Source of the DNA: Butyrivibrio sp. YAB3001
GTDB lineage: Bacteria; Bacillota; Clostridia; Lachnospirales; Lachnospiraceae
Length of the DNA stretch: 64,000 nucleotides
Assembly: GCF_900112195.1 (NCBI RefSeq)
Contig: NZ_FOKR01000005.1
Coordinates: 180,091 to 244,090, forward strand
Direction of reading: 5' to 3'
Shown: positions 8,869 to 17,546 of the stretch, one piece after another
How positions within the stretch are numbered: the first letter of the stretch is position 1
Layout: every line of letters starts with the position of its first letter
Translations under genes and position numbers: made by a program
Notes under the pieces: model-generated
Database searches by the model: none
The model's input: the letters and a program-made list of their open reading frames with translations, nothing else
Told to the model about the DNA's origin: nothing

Positions 8869-11211
8869 TTGGAACTTTGTGATTTTAGCAACGTAATGAA
8901 AATCATACGTGATTATATAAGTGATGCCAGAGCTCTCAGCCAGACTGACCTTCTTTATGAAATATTTGCAACGTTCATGGCGGATGAAGAAAATGCTGAC
9001 TATGACTTTGATAATGCGTTAGTCTGTCGATGGATGAATGGACAGGCAGCCATTTCGCCAAGGATCAGTAAATATTATATGGAAAAGGATAAAGAGTCTA
9101 TTCTTATTACTGATATCCGTAAAAAGATTGTACCTATTCTCTATGATGGTCCTATGTGTGTTGAAAAGCTCCATGATATTCTTATGCTGGATGATTCTGT
9201 TTCCGGTGTTATGAAAGATTATATCTGCAAGGACTATCCAAGTGCAGATAGTGGATTGATTGCGTCCTTCATGGGAAGACTGATGTATTTTATTCTTCAG
9301 CGCAAGTTTGTAAAGCATGGCAGTGAAAATGAACTTAGCATATCCGAAGGTAGGATGTCTCCAATGATAGCCACCTATATTATCGGATGTATTCCTCCAA
9401 ATCCCTGTAAGCATTTTCTCGGAAGGCAGAAAGAGATAGAGTCAGTTCATAAAGCTTTTTCTTCTAATAGCAAAGTTTTTCTACACGGAGTTGCTGGTAT
9501 GGGCAAAAGTGAAGTTGCAAAAGCTTTTGCTAAATACTGCAAAAAAGAATATACCAACCAAATCTACATCTTATATTCAGGCAGTCTCAAAAAAGATATA
9601 GCAGATTTGGATTTTGTAAATGACAGATATGGTACTTCTGTTGATGAGCTGTTTATACAACATAACCGCTTTCTTAATACCTTAAAGGAAGATACACTGC
9701 TCATAATAGACAATTATTATGAGATGGATAAGTCGGACCCTGTCCTCTCTGAGATTATGAAATATCAATGCCATGTGCTGATTACTACGCGTAATGCGAT
9801 GAGTATTGGTGAAAATGTATTTATAGATGAACTTTCACATGATGAACAGATAGCTCTTATCACAAATCTATCTGGTGGAGTTTATAAAGAAACTGATACA
9901 GTGATAGATATCCTGTATTCAGTACATGGGCATACATTTGCTATAGAGTTGGTGGCAAGGTTGCTTAAATCAGGAATTATGAGTGCTGATGAGGTACAGC
10001 AACGTCTCTATTACGAAAGGGCGGGTATGACTGCCAATGATATAATAACAGTCACCAAAGACGGGACAACTTCCAAAGCTACTTATATGGAACATATAAG
10101 AAAGCTGTTTGGATTGTTTAATCTTTCAAGTGAACAGCTTGGTTTATTAAAGTGCGCTACCCTTATCCCCTATGGAGGCGTTTCGAAACGTTACTTTGTG
10201 CGTTGGTTAGGACATTCCTATGCAAATGGTGTGAATGAACTTATAGAACTTGGATTACTTCAGGAAGATGACAGACACGAAGTCTGCCTTAATGGACTGA
10301 TACAGGATCTCGTTCTTGCAGACTATGCGCCTACAGTAACAGACTGCAAGACATTACTTGAAAACATCAGACATGACTGTACAATGCATGGAATAGATGA
10401 TCCCCCATACTACGATGTCATGGCTCATTTTTTAGAGAGCTGTCTTCTGAACCTTATCAGAGACGATAAGCTGTTTCTCTTACGATTATATGAGGATGCT
10501 TTTGCATATTATGACAGGCCATTTACTACGGCAGAGCTTGATTACTTTCTTCACATAATTGAAACGACGGCAGATGAAGTTGGTGATTTAAGAGATAAAG
10601 TTTTACTTTTGGACTATAAAGCGTCTTATGCTGCGAGTTATGATAACGATGAAGAAGCATTGGAATTCGAGAAACAGGCAGCTGAACTCATAACAAATGT
10701 AACAAAAGAAAATGCACATCTCTATTCCAACATCCATTCAAACCTCGGGATGATGTATCTGGCTCATGGGGATATAAATAAAGCAAAAGAACATATTGAA
10801 GAAGGTGTCCGTATCCTCAACGAGTTTGGGCTTATGTATGTACATGATACCATCCCTCAGGCTGTTAATTTTGCAATGCTTAAGGCTGCTCTTGGTCAGC
10901 ACTCGGAGGCAATGAAGATTTTGGAAAAGGCAGAGGAATATGTTGGTCATAATTGCGGAGAATATTCTTCTGATTATATGAACATTGAAGAAGCCATGGG
11001 TGCAATTATGATTTCTGCAGGACAAAAGCGCAAGGCTATAGACCATTTCCGAAATGTCCTGAAAGCTTCGGCAGAGATATATGACTATAACATGAATGAT
11101 ATGTGGGAAGTTGTTTCTAAGCTTTCTGAATATTTTCCTGACAAAGATAATGGTCTCGACTACCTTGCTGATTATAGTAAAGCATTATGCGATAAGAATT
11201 ATATTTATTAA
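8869..11211 (+). CDS. STAND NTPase (NB-ARC-like) with TPR C-terminus
   Basis: A 780-residue protein. The N-terminal 180 residues are an unrecognised helical effector or adaptor region. A STAND ATPase follows with P-loop GVAGMGKS (207-214), Walker B LLIIDN (about 277-282) and the ITTR sensor. The last 200 residues look like tetratricopeptide helices (SNIHSNLGMMYLAHGDINKAKEH). STAND proteins with sensor repeats act as regulators or as Avs/NLR-like antiphage sensors. Position on a mobile element next to an Abi gene favours defence, but a regulator of the divergent exporter operon is also possible. Translation probably starts at TTG 8869 behind GAGGTG. Confidence 0.7.
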   Translation: MELCDFSNVMKIIRDYISDARALSQTDLLYEIFATFMADEENADYDFDNALVCRWMNGQAAISPRISKYYMEKDKESILITDIRKKIVPILYDGPMCVEKLHDILMLDDSVSGVMKDYICKDYPSADSGLIASFMGRLMYFILQRKFVKHGSENELSISEGRMSPMIATYIIGCIPPNPCKHFLGRQKEIESVHKAFSSNSKVFLHGVAGMGKSEVAKAFAKYCKKEYTNQIYILYSGSLKKDIADLDFVNDRYGTSVDELFIQHNRFLNTLKEDTLLIIDNYYEMDKSDPVLSEIMKYQCHVLITTRNAMSIGENVFIDELSHDEQIALITNLSGGVYKETDTVIDILYSVHGHTFAIELVARLLKSGIMSADEVQQRLYYERAGMTANDIITVTKDGTTSKATYMEHIRKLFGLFNLSSEQLGLLKCATLIPYGGVSKRYFVRWLGHSYANGVNELIELGLLQEDDRHEVCLNGLIQDLVLADYAPTVTDCKTLLENIRHDCTMHGIDDPPYYDVMAHFLESCLLNLIRDDKLFLLRLYEDAFAYYDRPFTTAELDYFLHIIETTADEVGDLRDKVLLLDYKASYAASYDNDEEALEFEKQAAELITNVTKENAHLYSNIHSNLGMMYLAHGDINKAKEHIEEGVRILNEFGLMYVHDTIPQAVNFAMLKAALGQHSEAMKILEKAEEYVGHNCGEYSSDYMNIEEAMGAIMISAGQKRKAIDHFRNVLKASAEIYDYNMNDMWEVVSKLSEYFPDKDNGLDYLADYSKALCDKNYIY

Positions 11212-11310
11212 GCAGTGAATTTGAAAATACAGATTTCTCAATTGGCAGTCAATCAGAAGTCAATGCGTCAAAAAATGGATGCGTTACACTTATAATAACC
11301 AAAGGAATGG

Positions 11311-11351
11311 GAGCAAGCAGGATATAAAAATCCTGGTTGCTCTTTCTTTTT
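11311..11351 (+). terminator. Terminator after the STAND gene
   Basis: GAGCAA...CAGGAT pairs with ATCCTG...TTGCTC, followed by a T-rich run. It lies about 100 bp past the stop of the STAND gene. Confidence 0.75.
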
Positions 11352-11352
11352 G

Positions 11353-11735
11353 AAGGCAGGGAATTTTCTCTGCCTTTTTCTTTTGGGCTGAGCGGCTCGC
11401 GATGCCCTTTCACAAATCCGCTGAGGTATTTGTGAAAAACAGAGTGAAGAGAAAAAGATTATCCCCATGCGAGATAATCTTTTTTCTTTGCTCTGAAGCA
11501 AGAGTGCAGAGAGAAGCATTTTCTTTGCCATTGAAAATGGGTGCACACATTTTCGATGAAAGGGGTCAAGGGGGCGAAGCTCCTTTGTCAGGTCGAGGGT
11601 GAAACCCCGCCCAGTAGATATGGCCTATTTTTTGTCGTCTGGGGCATGTTCGCCCTCGAGTGCGTAGGTTCCGCCCGCGAGCAAACTTTCTCAAAACAAA
11701 CTGCTAACAACAAAAAGAAAGGAGAACTATTCGTT
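11353..11735 (+). other. Non-coding region upstream of relaxase, possible oriT
   Basis: No convincing gene. It holds two further hairpins (AAGGCAG/CTGCCTT at 11353-11376 and AAAAGATTATC/GATAATCTTTT at about 11454-11487), then a GC-richer stretch with a GGGGGCGAAGCTCC motif at about 11571. This lies directly in front of the relaxase start, the usual place of oriT in small mobilisable elements. The nic site cannot be placed. Confidence 0.4.
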
Positions 11736-13025
11736 ATGAGATGTTCAAGACACAATGGGAGATCAGGCGCTCATGGAGCTTATAATCCCAAACACAATGA
11801 CAGGGAGTTCGAGCTGGAAAAAGCTGAGGAACTCAAAAGAGAACTTACAAGAAATAATCTTTACTGGAACTGTATTGACAGAGAGGTTGTTCGTCATGAT
11901 CAGAGAGGTGAAGGAGATCACACCTTCACAGAAATCGAAAAGGGATTCTATGACCTTGTTTATAATGCCTATATCGAGGGACAGAATGCTCGGAATGAAG
12001 CTGCAAGACACAGTGAAAGAAACAGAACTGCGGATGATCTTAGAGAGAATCCAAAGACCTGTCCGGAAGAGACTATTTACCAGATTGGAAACCTGGACAA
12101 ACATGTTGACTATGAGGTTCTTGCTAAAGTGACTTTTGAGTTCTTCAACCTGCTTCAGGAAAAGTATGGATCTCATATGCACATTCTTGACTGGGCGCTG
12201 CATCTTGATGAAGGTACACCTCACATCCATGAAAGACATGTCTTTGATGTCATCAACAAATATGGTGAGAGGCAGCCTAAACAAGAAGAAGCATTAAAGG
12301 AACTCGGCTTTGAACTTCCGAATCCGGAGAAAAAGCCTGGCAAGTACAACAACCGCAAGATGTCTTTTGATGCAGAATGCAGGAATCTGTTTTTGGAAAC
12401 CTGCAAGAAGTATGGTCTTGAGATCGAGGGAAATCCCATTTATGGTGGGAAGAAATACCTCGAGAAGCAGGACTACATCATTGAGAAGCTTAACGCAAAA
12501 GTTGAGAATCTCTACCAGACCATAGATACATGGGAAGAGATCGGCAAAGAACTCCAGGCTGAAAATGACAGGCTTGTCGAAGAGAACAAGAAGCTGGAGC
12601 TTAAGCTTGATGATGTCGAGGGACTTCTTAAAGAAGTTTCTGATATCGCCTACGATAAGGCATGCGACACCCTGATCGATGACATTACTGATAAGGTCAG
12701 GGAAGAAGATGATGCCACTATCGAATACCATAAGAACTGGCTTATGTCTGGTGACAGAAAAGCTCCAAAGAACGTTAGGGAATATGCTGTCAAACAGCTC
12801 GACAACTTACAGAACAACCTTAAGGACCTAAGGGACAAGGTTGTGAATGCTGTCAGAAAGGCATTCCATCTTCCAGAGAGAAAGGCTGCTTTTATCGAGC
12901 AGATTATCGTAAAGGCTAAGCCAAGTACCCTGGAACTGATCAGCAAGTATAAGGCTCAGATCAAGGAGGATGATGCTAAAAAGCCTCGCCTCCAAAAGCA
13001 GAATCGAGGTGAGGTCAGCAGATGA
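11736..13025 (+). CDS. Mob/Pre (MobV-like) relaxase
   Basis: The ATG at 11736 behind AAGGAG gives a 429-residue protein beginning MRCSRHNGRSGAHG. A frame 65 codons longer is open upstream but lacks a ribosome site. The motif HLDEGTPHIHERH (about residues 156-168) carries the His cluster of the Mob_Pre relaxases, which nick oriT to start conjugative mobilisation. Residues 240-300 and the tail are coiled coil. It is the first gene of the element's replication/mobilisation operon and overlaps the CHC2 gene by ATGA. Confidence 0.8.
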   Translation: MRCSRHNGRSGAHGAYNPKHNDREFELEKAEELKRELTRNNLYWNCIDREVVRHDQRGEGDHTFTEIEKGFYDLVYNAYIEGQNARNEAARHSERNRTADDLRENPKTCPEETIYQIGNLDKHVDYEVLAKVTFEFFNLLQEKYGSHMHILDWALHLDEGTPHIHERHVFDVINKYGERQPKQEEALKELGFELPNPEKKPGKYNNRKMSFDAECRNLFLETCKKYGLEIEGNPIYGGKKYLEKQDYIIEKLNAKVENLYQTIDTWEEIGKELQAENDRLVEENKKLELKLDDVEGLLKEVSDIAYDKACDTLIDDITDKVREEDDATIEYHKNWLMSGDRKAPKNVREYAVKQLDNLQNNLKDLRDKVVNAVRKAFHLPERKAAFIEQIIVKAKPSTLELISKYKAQIKEDDAKKPRLQKQNRGEVSR

Positions 13026-13612
13026 GCGTGTTCGATACTGTAAGGGAGAATATCCCCGCAAGAAAAGCCTTTGAGCATTATGGTATCCGTGTTAATCGTA
13101 ATGGAATGTGCTCCTGTCCATTCCACTGCGACAAACATCCGAGCATGAAGGTTGATGTCAGATACTACTGCTTTGGCTGTGGCGAAAAAGGTGATGCTGT
13201 CGATTTTGTTTCAAAGCATTTTGGCCTAGGGCTTAGAGATGCGGCAGTTAAGATATGTGAAGACTTCGGTCTGCCCTGTCAAAGTCCTGGGAATATGACC
13301 TATCATCCAAAGGCAATACCTAAAGCTTTGGATGATAAGCTTTTTCAAAAGACAGAAAGATACTGCTTTATAGTTCTCTCTGATTATCTCCATCTTTTAA
13401 AAAGATGGAAAACTGAATACGCACCTGTGGATGAAACGAGCAAGTGGCATCCATATTTTGTTGAAGCTCTGAAAGAGATAGACCATGTGGAGTATCTGCT
13501 GGATACGATACTTTACGGAAACATCTCTGACAGAGCTTTTTTGATTGCTGATTACGGAAGGAAGGTGATTTTAATTGAGCGAAGGCTTAATGAGCTTAGA
13601 TCAAAAAACTAA
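13022..13612 (+). CDS. CHC2 zinc-finger DNA primase-like protein
   Basis: The 196-residue protein has the primase zinc finger CPFHCDKHPSMKV ... YYCFGCGEKGDAVDFV at about residues 32-64, with C-H and C-C ligand pairs. It lacks the TOPRIM catalytic core of DnaG, so it probably works with the helicase/primase encoded next, as in phage- and ICE-type replication modules. Its start overlaps the relaxase stop (ATGA), and its 3' end overlaps the next gene by 38 bp. Confidence 0.85.
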   Translation: MSVFDTVRENIPARKAFEHYGIRVNRNGMCSCPFHCDKHPSMKVDVRYYCFGCGEKGDAVDFVSKHFGLGLRDAAVKICEDFGLPCQSPGNMTYHPKAIPKALDDKLFQKTERYCFIVLSDYLHLLKRWKTEYAPVDETSKWHPYFVEALKEIDHVEYLLDTILYGNISDRAFLIADYGRKVILIERRLNELRSKN

Positions 13613-14981
13613 GGATAAAATCATGGAGGCGGCAAGAATGCTAGAGGCAGAAGAAGCCGCTTCCGGAGATTGTCCTGTCTGGTTCGATGTTAAGACACAC
13701 AGTATTGATGAGGTAGAATACTGCGCATGGTTTATGGGTAAGCACCCTATTAAGTTTGTTGGTGGTATCTTTTACGACATCGATGGACTTCTCTCAGAGG
13801 AGAAACTTCGAAAAGAGATCGTAGACGACCTCAAACCTTATGTGAAGACAGCCATTGTCAGAAAGGCTAACCAGATACTGGATGCACTCAGGTATGAGGC
13901 ATTGTGTGATACACTGCCCAGGCATACTGATAGGGTCCATTTCAAGAATGGTACCTATTATCTTGATGGCGGTTTTGTACCGGAAAAGGAGTTCTGTTGC
14001 AACAGACTTCCGATAAACTACAACCCTGATGCAAAGGAGCCAAAAGTATGGCTTAAATTCCTTGAACAGCTCCTATATCCCGAGGATATAGCAACACTTC
14101 AGGAATTCATGGGCTATGCTTTCATCCCGACTACCAAAGCACAGGTAATGCTGATGCTCATAGGAAGTGGTGGTGAAGGAAAATCCAGGGTTGGATTTAT
14201 GGAAAGGAATCTTCTGGGAGACAACATGAATGTCTGCTCCATCAGTAAGCTCTCAACAGACAGATTCAGTGCAGCCGATCAGGAAGGCAAGCTCCTTATG
14301 ATCGATGACGACACTAAGACGGAAGCCCTTACGGATACTGGCCTTCTTAAATCCATTGTTACCATGGAGGATAAGATGGACCTTGAACGTAAAGGTAAAC
14401 AAAGTTACCAGGGATACCTTTATGTGAGGATCATGGTCTTTGGCAATGGTACCCTCAATTCCCTGTATGACAAGACAGATGGCTTTTATCGAAGGCAGAT
14501 TGTCCTAAGGGTTAAAGAAAAGCCTGCTGACAGGATTGATGACAGGGAACTGTCAGAGAAACTTGCTCTTGAAACTGAAGGCGTTGCATTATGGGCGCTT
14601 GAAGGTCTTAAGAGGCTTGTAAAGAATGGTTTTCACTTTACCATCAGTGAGCGTACCAAGCAGAATCAGGCTGAGATGAGGCGTGATGAGGACAGCATCA
14701 TGGATTTCTTTGATTCAGAAGGGTATGTGACTTTTGATGAAGAAGCCCTTTGTTCTACCAAGGATCTGTACGAAGCATACAGACTCTGGGGAGAGGATAA
14801 CCTTGTAAAAGTTCGCTCTGAAAGCTCTTTTTCCAAAGAACTTAGGCAAAGAGCTGATAAACTGGGTCTTACCTATATGAAGAATGTTTCCATAGATGGT
14901 AAGACCTCTCGGGGGTATAAAGGGCTCTATGCTAAGCATGCCATTAAGGATGTCCCTTTCTATGGCAGAAAAGGCGCGTAG
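13575..14981 (+). CDS. SF3 helicase, D5/P4-type primase-helicase
   Basis: The 468-residue protein has the superfamily-3 helicase features: Walker A LIGSGGEGKS at about 192-201, Walker B KLLMIDDD and an FGNGTLN motif C asparagine region. The C-terminal part fits the D5-like winged helix. It would unwind the element's origin during excision and replication. The start is either TTG 13575 (AAGGTGA upstream) or ATG 13590. It lies within the operon relaxase-CHC2-helicase. Confidence 0.85.
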   Translation: MSEGLMSLDQKTKDKIMEAARMLEAEEAASGDCPVWFDVKTHSIDEVEYCAWFMGKHPIKFVGGIFYDIDGLLSEEKLRKEIVDDLKPYVKTAIVRKANQILDALRYEALCDTLPRHTDRVHFKNGTYYLDGGFVPEKEFCCNRLPINYNPDAKEPKVWLKFLEQLLYPEDIATLQEFMGYAFIPTTKAQVMLMLIGSGGEGKSRVGFMERNLLGDNMNVCSISKLSTDRFSAADQEGKLLMIDDDTKTEALTDTGLLKSIVTMEDKMDLERKGKQSYQGYLYVRIMVFGNGTLNSLYDKTDGFYRRQIVLRVKEKPADRIDDRELSEKLALETEGVALWALEGLKRLVKNGFHFTISERTKQNQAEMRRDEDSIMDFFDSEGYVTFDEEALCSTKDLYEAYRLWGEDNLVKVRSESSFSKELRQRADKLGLTYMKNVSIDGKTSRGYKGLYAKHAIKDVPFYGRKGA

Positions 14982-15056
14982 GCGTCAGTTTATGATGCTT
15001 GTCCTTAATCATTTTATTGCCATACTGATTTTTATAACAGAGTTACCAATAACGTG

Positions 15057-15102
15057 CCTATGTGCCTGAGCCCAGTAAGGACGATGGCTACATAGGTTTT
15101 TT
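15057..15102 (+). terminator. Terminator after the helicase gene
   Basis: CCTATGT and ACATAGG close a long stem with an inner GAGCC/GGCT pairing, followed by T6. It separates the mobilisation operon from the integrase gene. Confidence 0.7.
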
Positions 15103-15168
15103 ATATGCCTATTTAGTGCCTGAAGGAGCCTATAACGAGAACAATTATCCAAGAAAGGAGGTGTTCCT

Positions 15169-16551
15169 ATGGCAAATGAATGGTTAGAGAGTGGGAGCAC
15201 CTCTTCCTATGTAATGCTTGATGGTAGTATAATTTCCCTAGACGGCGACGAAACCCGCAAGTTCAGGGAAATGGTCAAAGAAAAATATGTAGCCACAAAT
15301 CATAAGCGTAAGATTACTTTCGTGGAGTCAAGAGATTTATGGCGCACATTTGTCGGCAATCCCAGAAAGGAAGTGACAAGAAAAACTAAAAAAGCTCTTA
15401 TTGACTATCTTTACGATTACTATGTAAAGGATTCTTTATCTGATTCTACTGTCATGGACGTGTTCAATCGCAGGCAGGAGTACAGAAGAAACAGCCTTAA
15501 CCGTTCCGCCAGTACTATCGACAGGGACAGGCAGGCTTTCATCAGAGTATTTGATGAGGAATTCTGTAACATGAAGATCAAGTGTCTTACTGATGAATTG
15601 ATCTCTGCCTACATCAACATGAGGTCCAGGTCTCTCCATATTAAGGAAAGAGCTTTGCAGGACGCAGTCCGTATCCTTAATGGCGTTTTCGATTATGCCA
15701 TGAAAAAGGATAAAATCATCATGGACAATCCTGTGAGTAGAATTGATATGGATAACTATTACCAGAATTGTGATCTATCTATGAAGTCCTCTGATGAGAA
15801 GATTTTCACTGAGGATGAGATATCCCGCATAAAGGACAGAATCCGTGAGGAAATGGCAGGCAGAACCTATGATTTCATTGGATATGCCATGCTGTTTTCA
15901 ATAGCTACCGGTGTCCGTGTAGGCGAAATTCCTGTTCTCAAGTGGGAAGATATCACAGATAAAGGTGTCCATATCCACAGACAGCAGCGTTCAACCAAGG
16001 TAAAAGGTCAGAAAAAGACTTTGGAGGAACTTCCATTTACCAAGAATGAGCGAAGACATCCAAAAGATGGTCGTTACTTCCCTATCACAGACGAGATAGA
16101 TGCTATTCTGGAGGAAGTAAGAGCCAAGCAGAAGGAACTTGGAATTGAATCTGAGTACATCTTTTGCAGGGAAGATGGGACATGGTTTGATAAGGATATC
16201 TACGCACAACGCCTCAGAAGACTGTGTGAACGCATGGGTTATAACATCACCAATAATCATGCATTCCGTATGAGCATTAACAGCAACGTGTTTATCCCGC
16301 TTGGACTACCTGTCACTCAGAGAGCTTATCTTCTTGGTCATTCTGTTGAAACTAATGAGAGATTCTATTCTCATATGAAGACAGAGTCACTTGTTGATCT
16401 GAAGGATGTTCTCAACAGAGCATGCCAGACAAATGCTGCACCAGATGTACAAAATGAATCTATACACACACATACACACACCAAAATCGTGAATTTTGGA
16501 CAAATAAAAAACTCCGAAACACCCATGAATACTAGGCATTTCGGAATTTAA
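15169..16551 (+). CDS. int: Tyrosine recombinase (integrase) of the tRNA-Gly element
   Basis: The 460-residue site-specific recombinase has all visible catalytic residues: Arg250 in ATGVRVGEI, His364 and Arg367 in NNHAFRM, His391 in LLGHS and the nucleophile Tyr400 in ERFYSH. The N-terminal 210 residues contain arm-binding and SAM-like core-binding regions. The start is fixed by AAAGGAGGTG 8 bases before the ATG. The gene ends 8 bp from the 3' end of tRNA-Gly, the typical layout for an enzyme recombining there. A truncated near-copy lies at 1905-2385. Confidence 0.95.
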   Translation: MANEWLESGSTSSYVMLDGSIISLDGDETRKFREMVKEKYVATNHKRKITFVESRDLWRTFVGNPRKEVTRKTKKALIDYLYDYYVKDSLSDSTVMDVFNRRQEYRRNSLNRSASTIDRDRQAFIRVFDEEFCNMKIKCLTDELISAYINMRSRSLHIKERALQDAVRILNGVFDYAMKKDKIIMDNPVSRIDMDNYYQNCDLSMKSSDEKIFTEDEISRIKDRIREEMAGRTYDFIGYAMLFSIATGVRVGEIPVLKWEDITDKGVHIHRQQRSTKVKGQKKTLEELPFTKNERRHPKDGRYFPITDEIDAILEEVRAKQKELGIESEYIFCREDGTWFDKDIYAQRLRRLCERMGYNITNNHAFRMSINSNVFIPLGLPVTQRAYLLGHSVETNERFYSHMKTESLVDLKDVLNRACQTNAAPDVQNESIHTHTHTKIVNFGQIKNSETPMNTRHFGI

Positions 16552-16559
16552 TTAGGCGA

Positions 16560-16631
16560 GCGATAGACGGGGCTCGAACCCGCGGTCTCCACCTTGGCAA
16601 GGTGGCGCTTTACCAACTAAGCTACTATCGC
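16560..16631 (-). tRNA. tRNA-Gly (GCC)
   Basis: The 72-nt cloverleaf has acceptor GCGATAG/CTATCGC, D-arm GCTT/AAGC, anticodon stem CCACC/GGTGG with loop TTGCCAA (anticodon GCC) and T-arm GCGGG/CCCGT with TTCGAGC. CCA is not encoded. Its 3' end is the integration target. Confidence 0.97.
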
Positions 16632-16817
16632 GTATATGTTAAGTCGCTCTCGCGACGACAAAAAGAATTGTACATCAATCCAAAATAAGTGTCAATACTA
16701 TTTTTAATTTTTTTTTATTATTTTTTTGTTTTAATGATTCAAACTCAGAAAGTGCCGCAAATAGGCCTAATGGTGTCGGCTACACCCATGGCCTACTTGC
16801 AAACTTCTTTATAATGA

Positions 16818-17546
16818 TTATTTTTCCGGTCCTGAATATGTACTCTTAACTGCCTCGTAGCTCTTCATATCACCAATGTCATGTCTTACTCCGGGCATTT
16901 TGTAGGCATGAAGATCTGTCTTGCTGCTAAGCCAGGCTGCAAATGAACCCGGAGCATCAGGATTACAGCCTGCATCAAGTGCCTCCTGAATCCTTATGAC
17001 ATCCTCTGATCTGTAAATATAAAATGGCGGTACTGCAAAATGAGAGCGGGGATTTTCTGGTTTTTCCTCGTAACTTGTGATCCTCTGATTCTCATCAAGT
17101 GTTATAACTGCTGTTTTTCTAAGCTTTTCCACTTTTTCTTCCACATGACACATCACGCAGCTTGTTCCGACATTTTTATAAAACTCAACAAATGGTTTTA
17201 GTGAGAATGACAAAACATTATCTCCGGCCATGACCAGATAGTCATCATTTTCTTTTCCTTCCAAAGCAAGCTGAAGGTCTCTTACTGCTCCAAGTCTAGT
17301 CTCATTAGTCAGTGTACCATCGTCAACAACAGTAATTTTCTCCGAATGCTTATTACTCCATTCCGTAAAATGATCAGCAAATTTGTGATTTGTAACCACT
17401 ATAAATTCACTAACCACGGAGCTTAAATCATCAATAAGCCAGTCCAGAATTGGTTTTCCTCCCACTTCCAGTAAAGGCTTTGGAAAATTCTCAGTTAATG
17501 GATATAACCTCGTAGCATATCCTGCTGCCAAAATAATTGCTTTCAT
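16818..17546 (-). CDS. Sugar-1-phosphate nucleotidyltransferase
   Basis: The 242-residue protein starts MKAIILAAGYATRLYPLTE, the NTP-binding signature of the sugar nucleotidyltransferase family, with FPKPLLEVGGKPI just after. MAGDN (about 117-121) supplies the metal-binding Asp. It joins a sugar-1-phosphate to an NTP. It overlaps the stop of the sugar kinase by 4 bp, so kinase and nucleotidyltransferase probably act in sequence to make an activated sugar, possibly UDP-galacturonate. The sugar is inferred from the kinase. Confidence 0.8.
   Translation of the reverse strand: MKAIILAAGYATRLYPLTENFPKPLLEVGGKPILDWLIDDLSSVVSEFIVVTNHKFADHFTEWSNKHSEKITVVDDGTLTNETRLGAVRDLQLALEGKENDDYLVMAGDNVLSFSLKPFVEFYKNVGTSCVMCHVEEKVEKLRKTAVITLDENQRITSYEEKPENPRSHFAVPPFYIYRSEDVIRIQEALDAGCNPDAPGSFAAWLSSKTDLHAYKMPGVRHDIGDMKSYEAVKSTYSGPEK

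Larger units (their letters stand above)
2390..16578. mobile_element. 14.2-kb integrative mobilisable element in tRNA-Gly(GCC)
   Basis: The element is bounded by 23-bp direct repeats, the right one inside the intact tRNA-Gly gene. From the tRNA inward it carries an integrase, SF3 helicase/primase, CHC2 zinc-finger protein and Mob/Pre-type relaxase as its core. Its cargo is a STAND NTPase, two ABC exporter halves, an AbiF-like protein with small RNA, an acetyltransferase and a phospholipase-C-like protein. There is no type IV secretion gene, so transfer would need a helper. Confidence 0.85.

Noticed and set aside
11541..11735. N-terminal extension of the relaxase frame
   Set aside because: No ribosome site, non-protein-like sequence over a region with oriT-type structure; the start at 11736 has AAGGAG.
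16462..16480. CA-rich repeat (acacacacatacacacacc) near the integrase end
   Set aside because: It encodes the HTHTHT stretch of the integrase C-terminus and occurs in both integrase copies; not a separate element.
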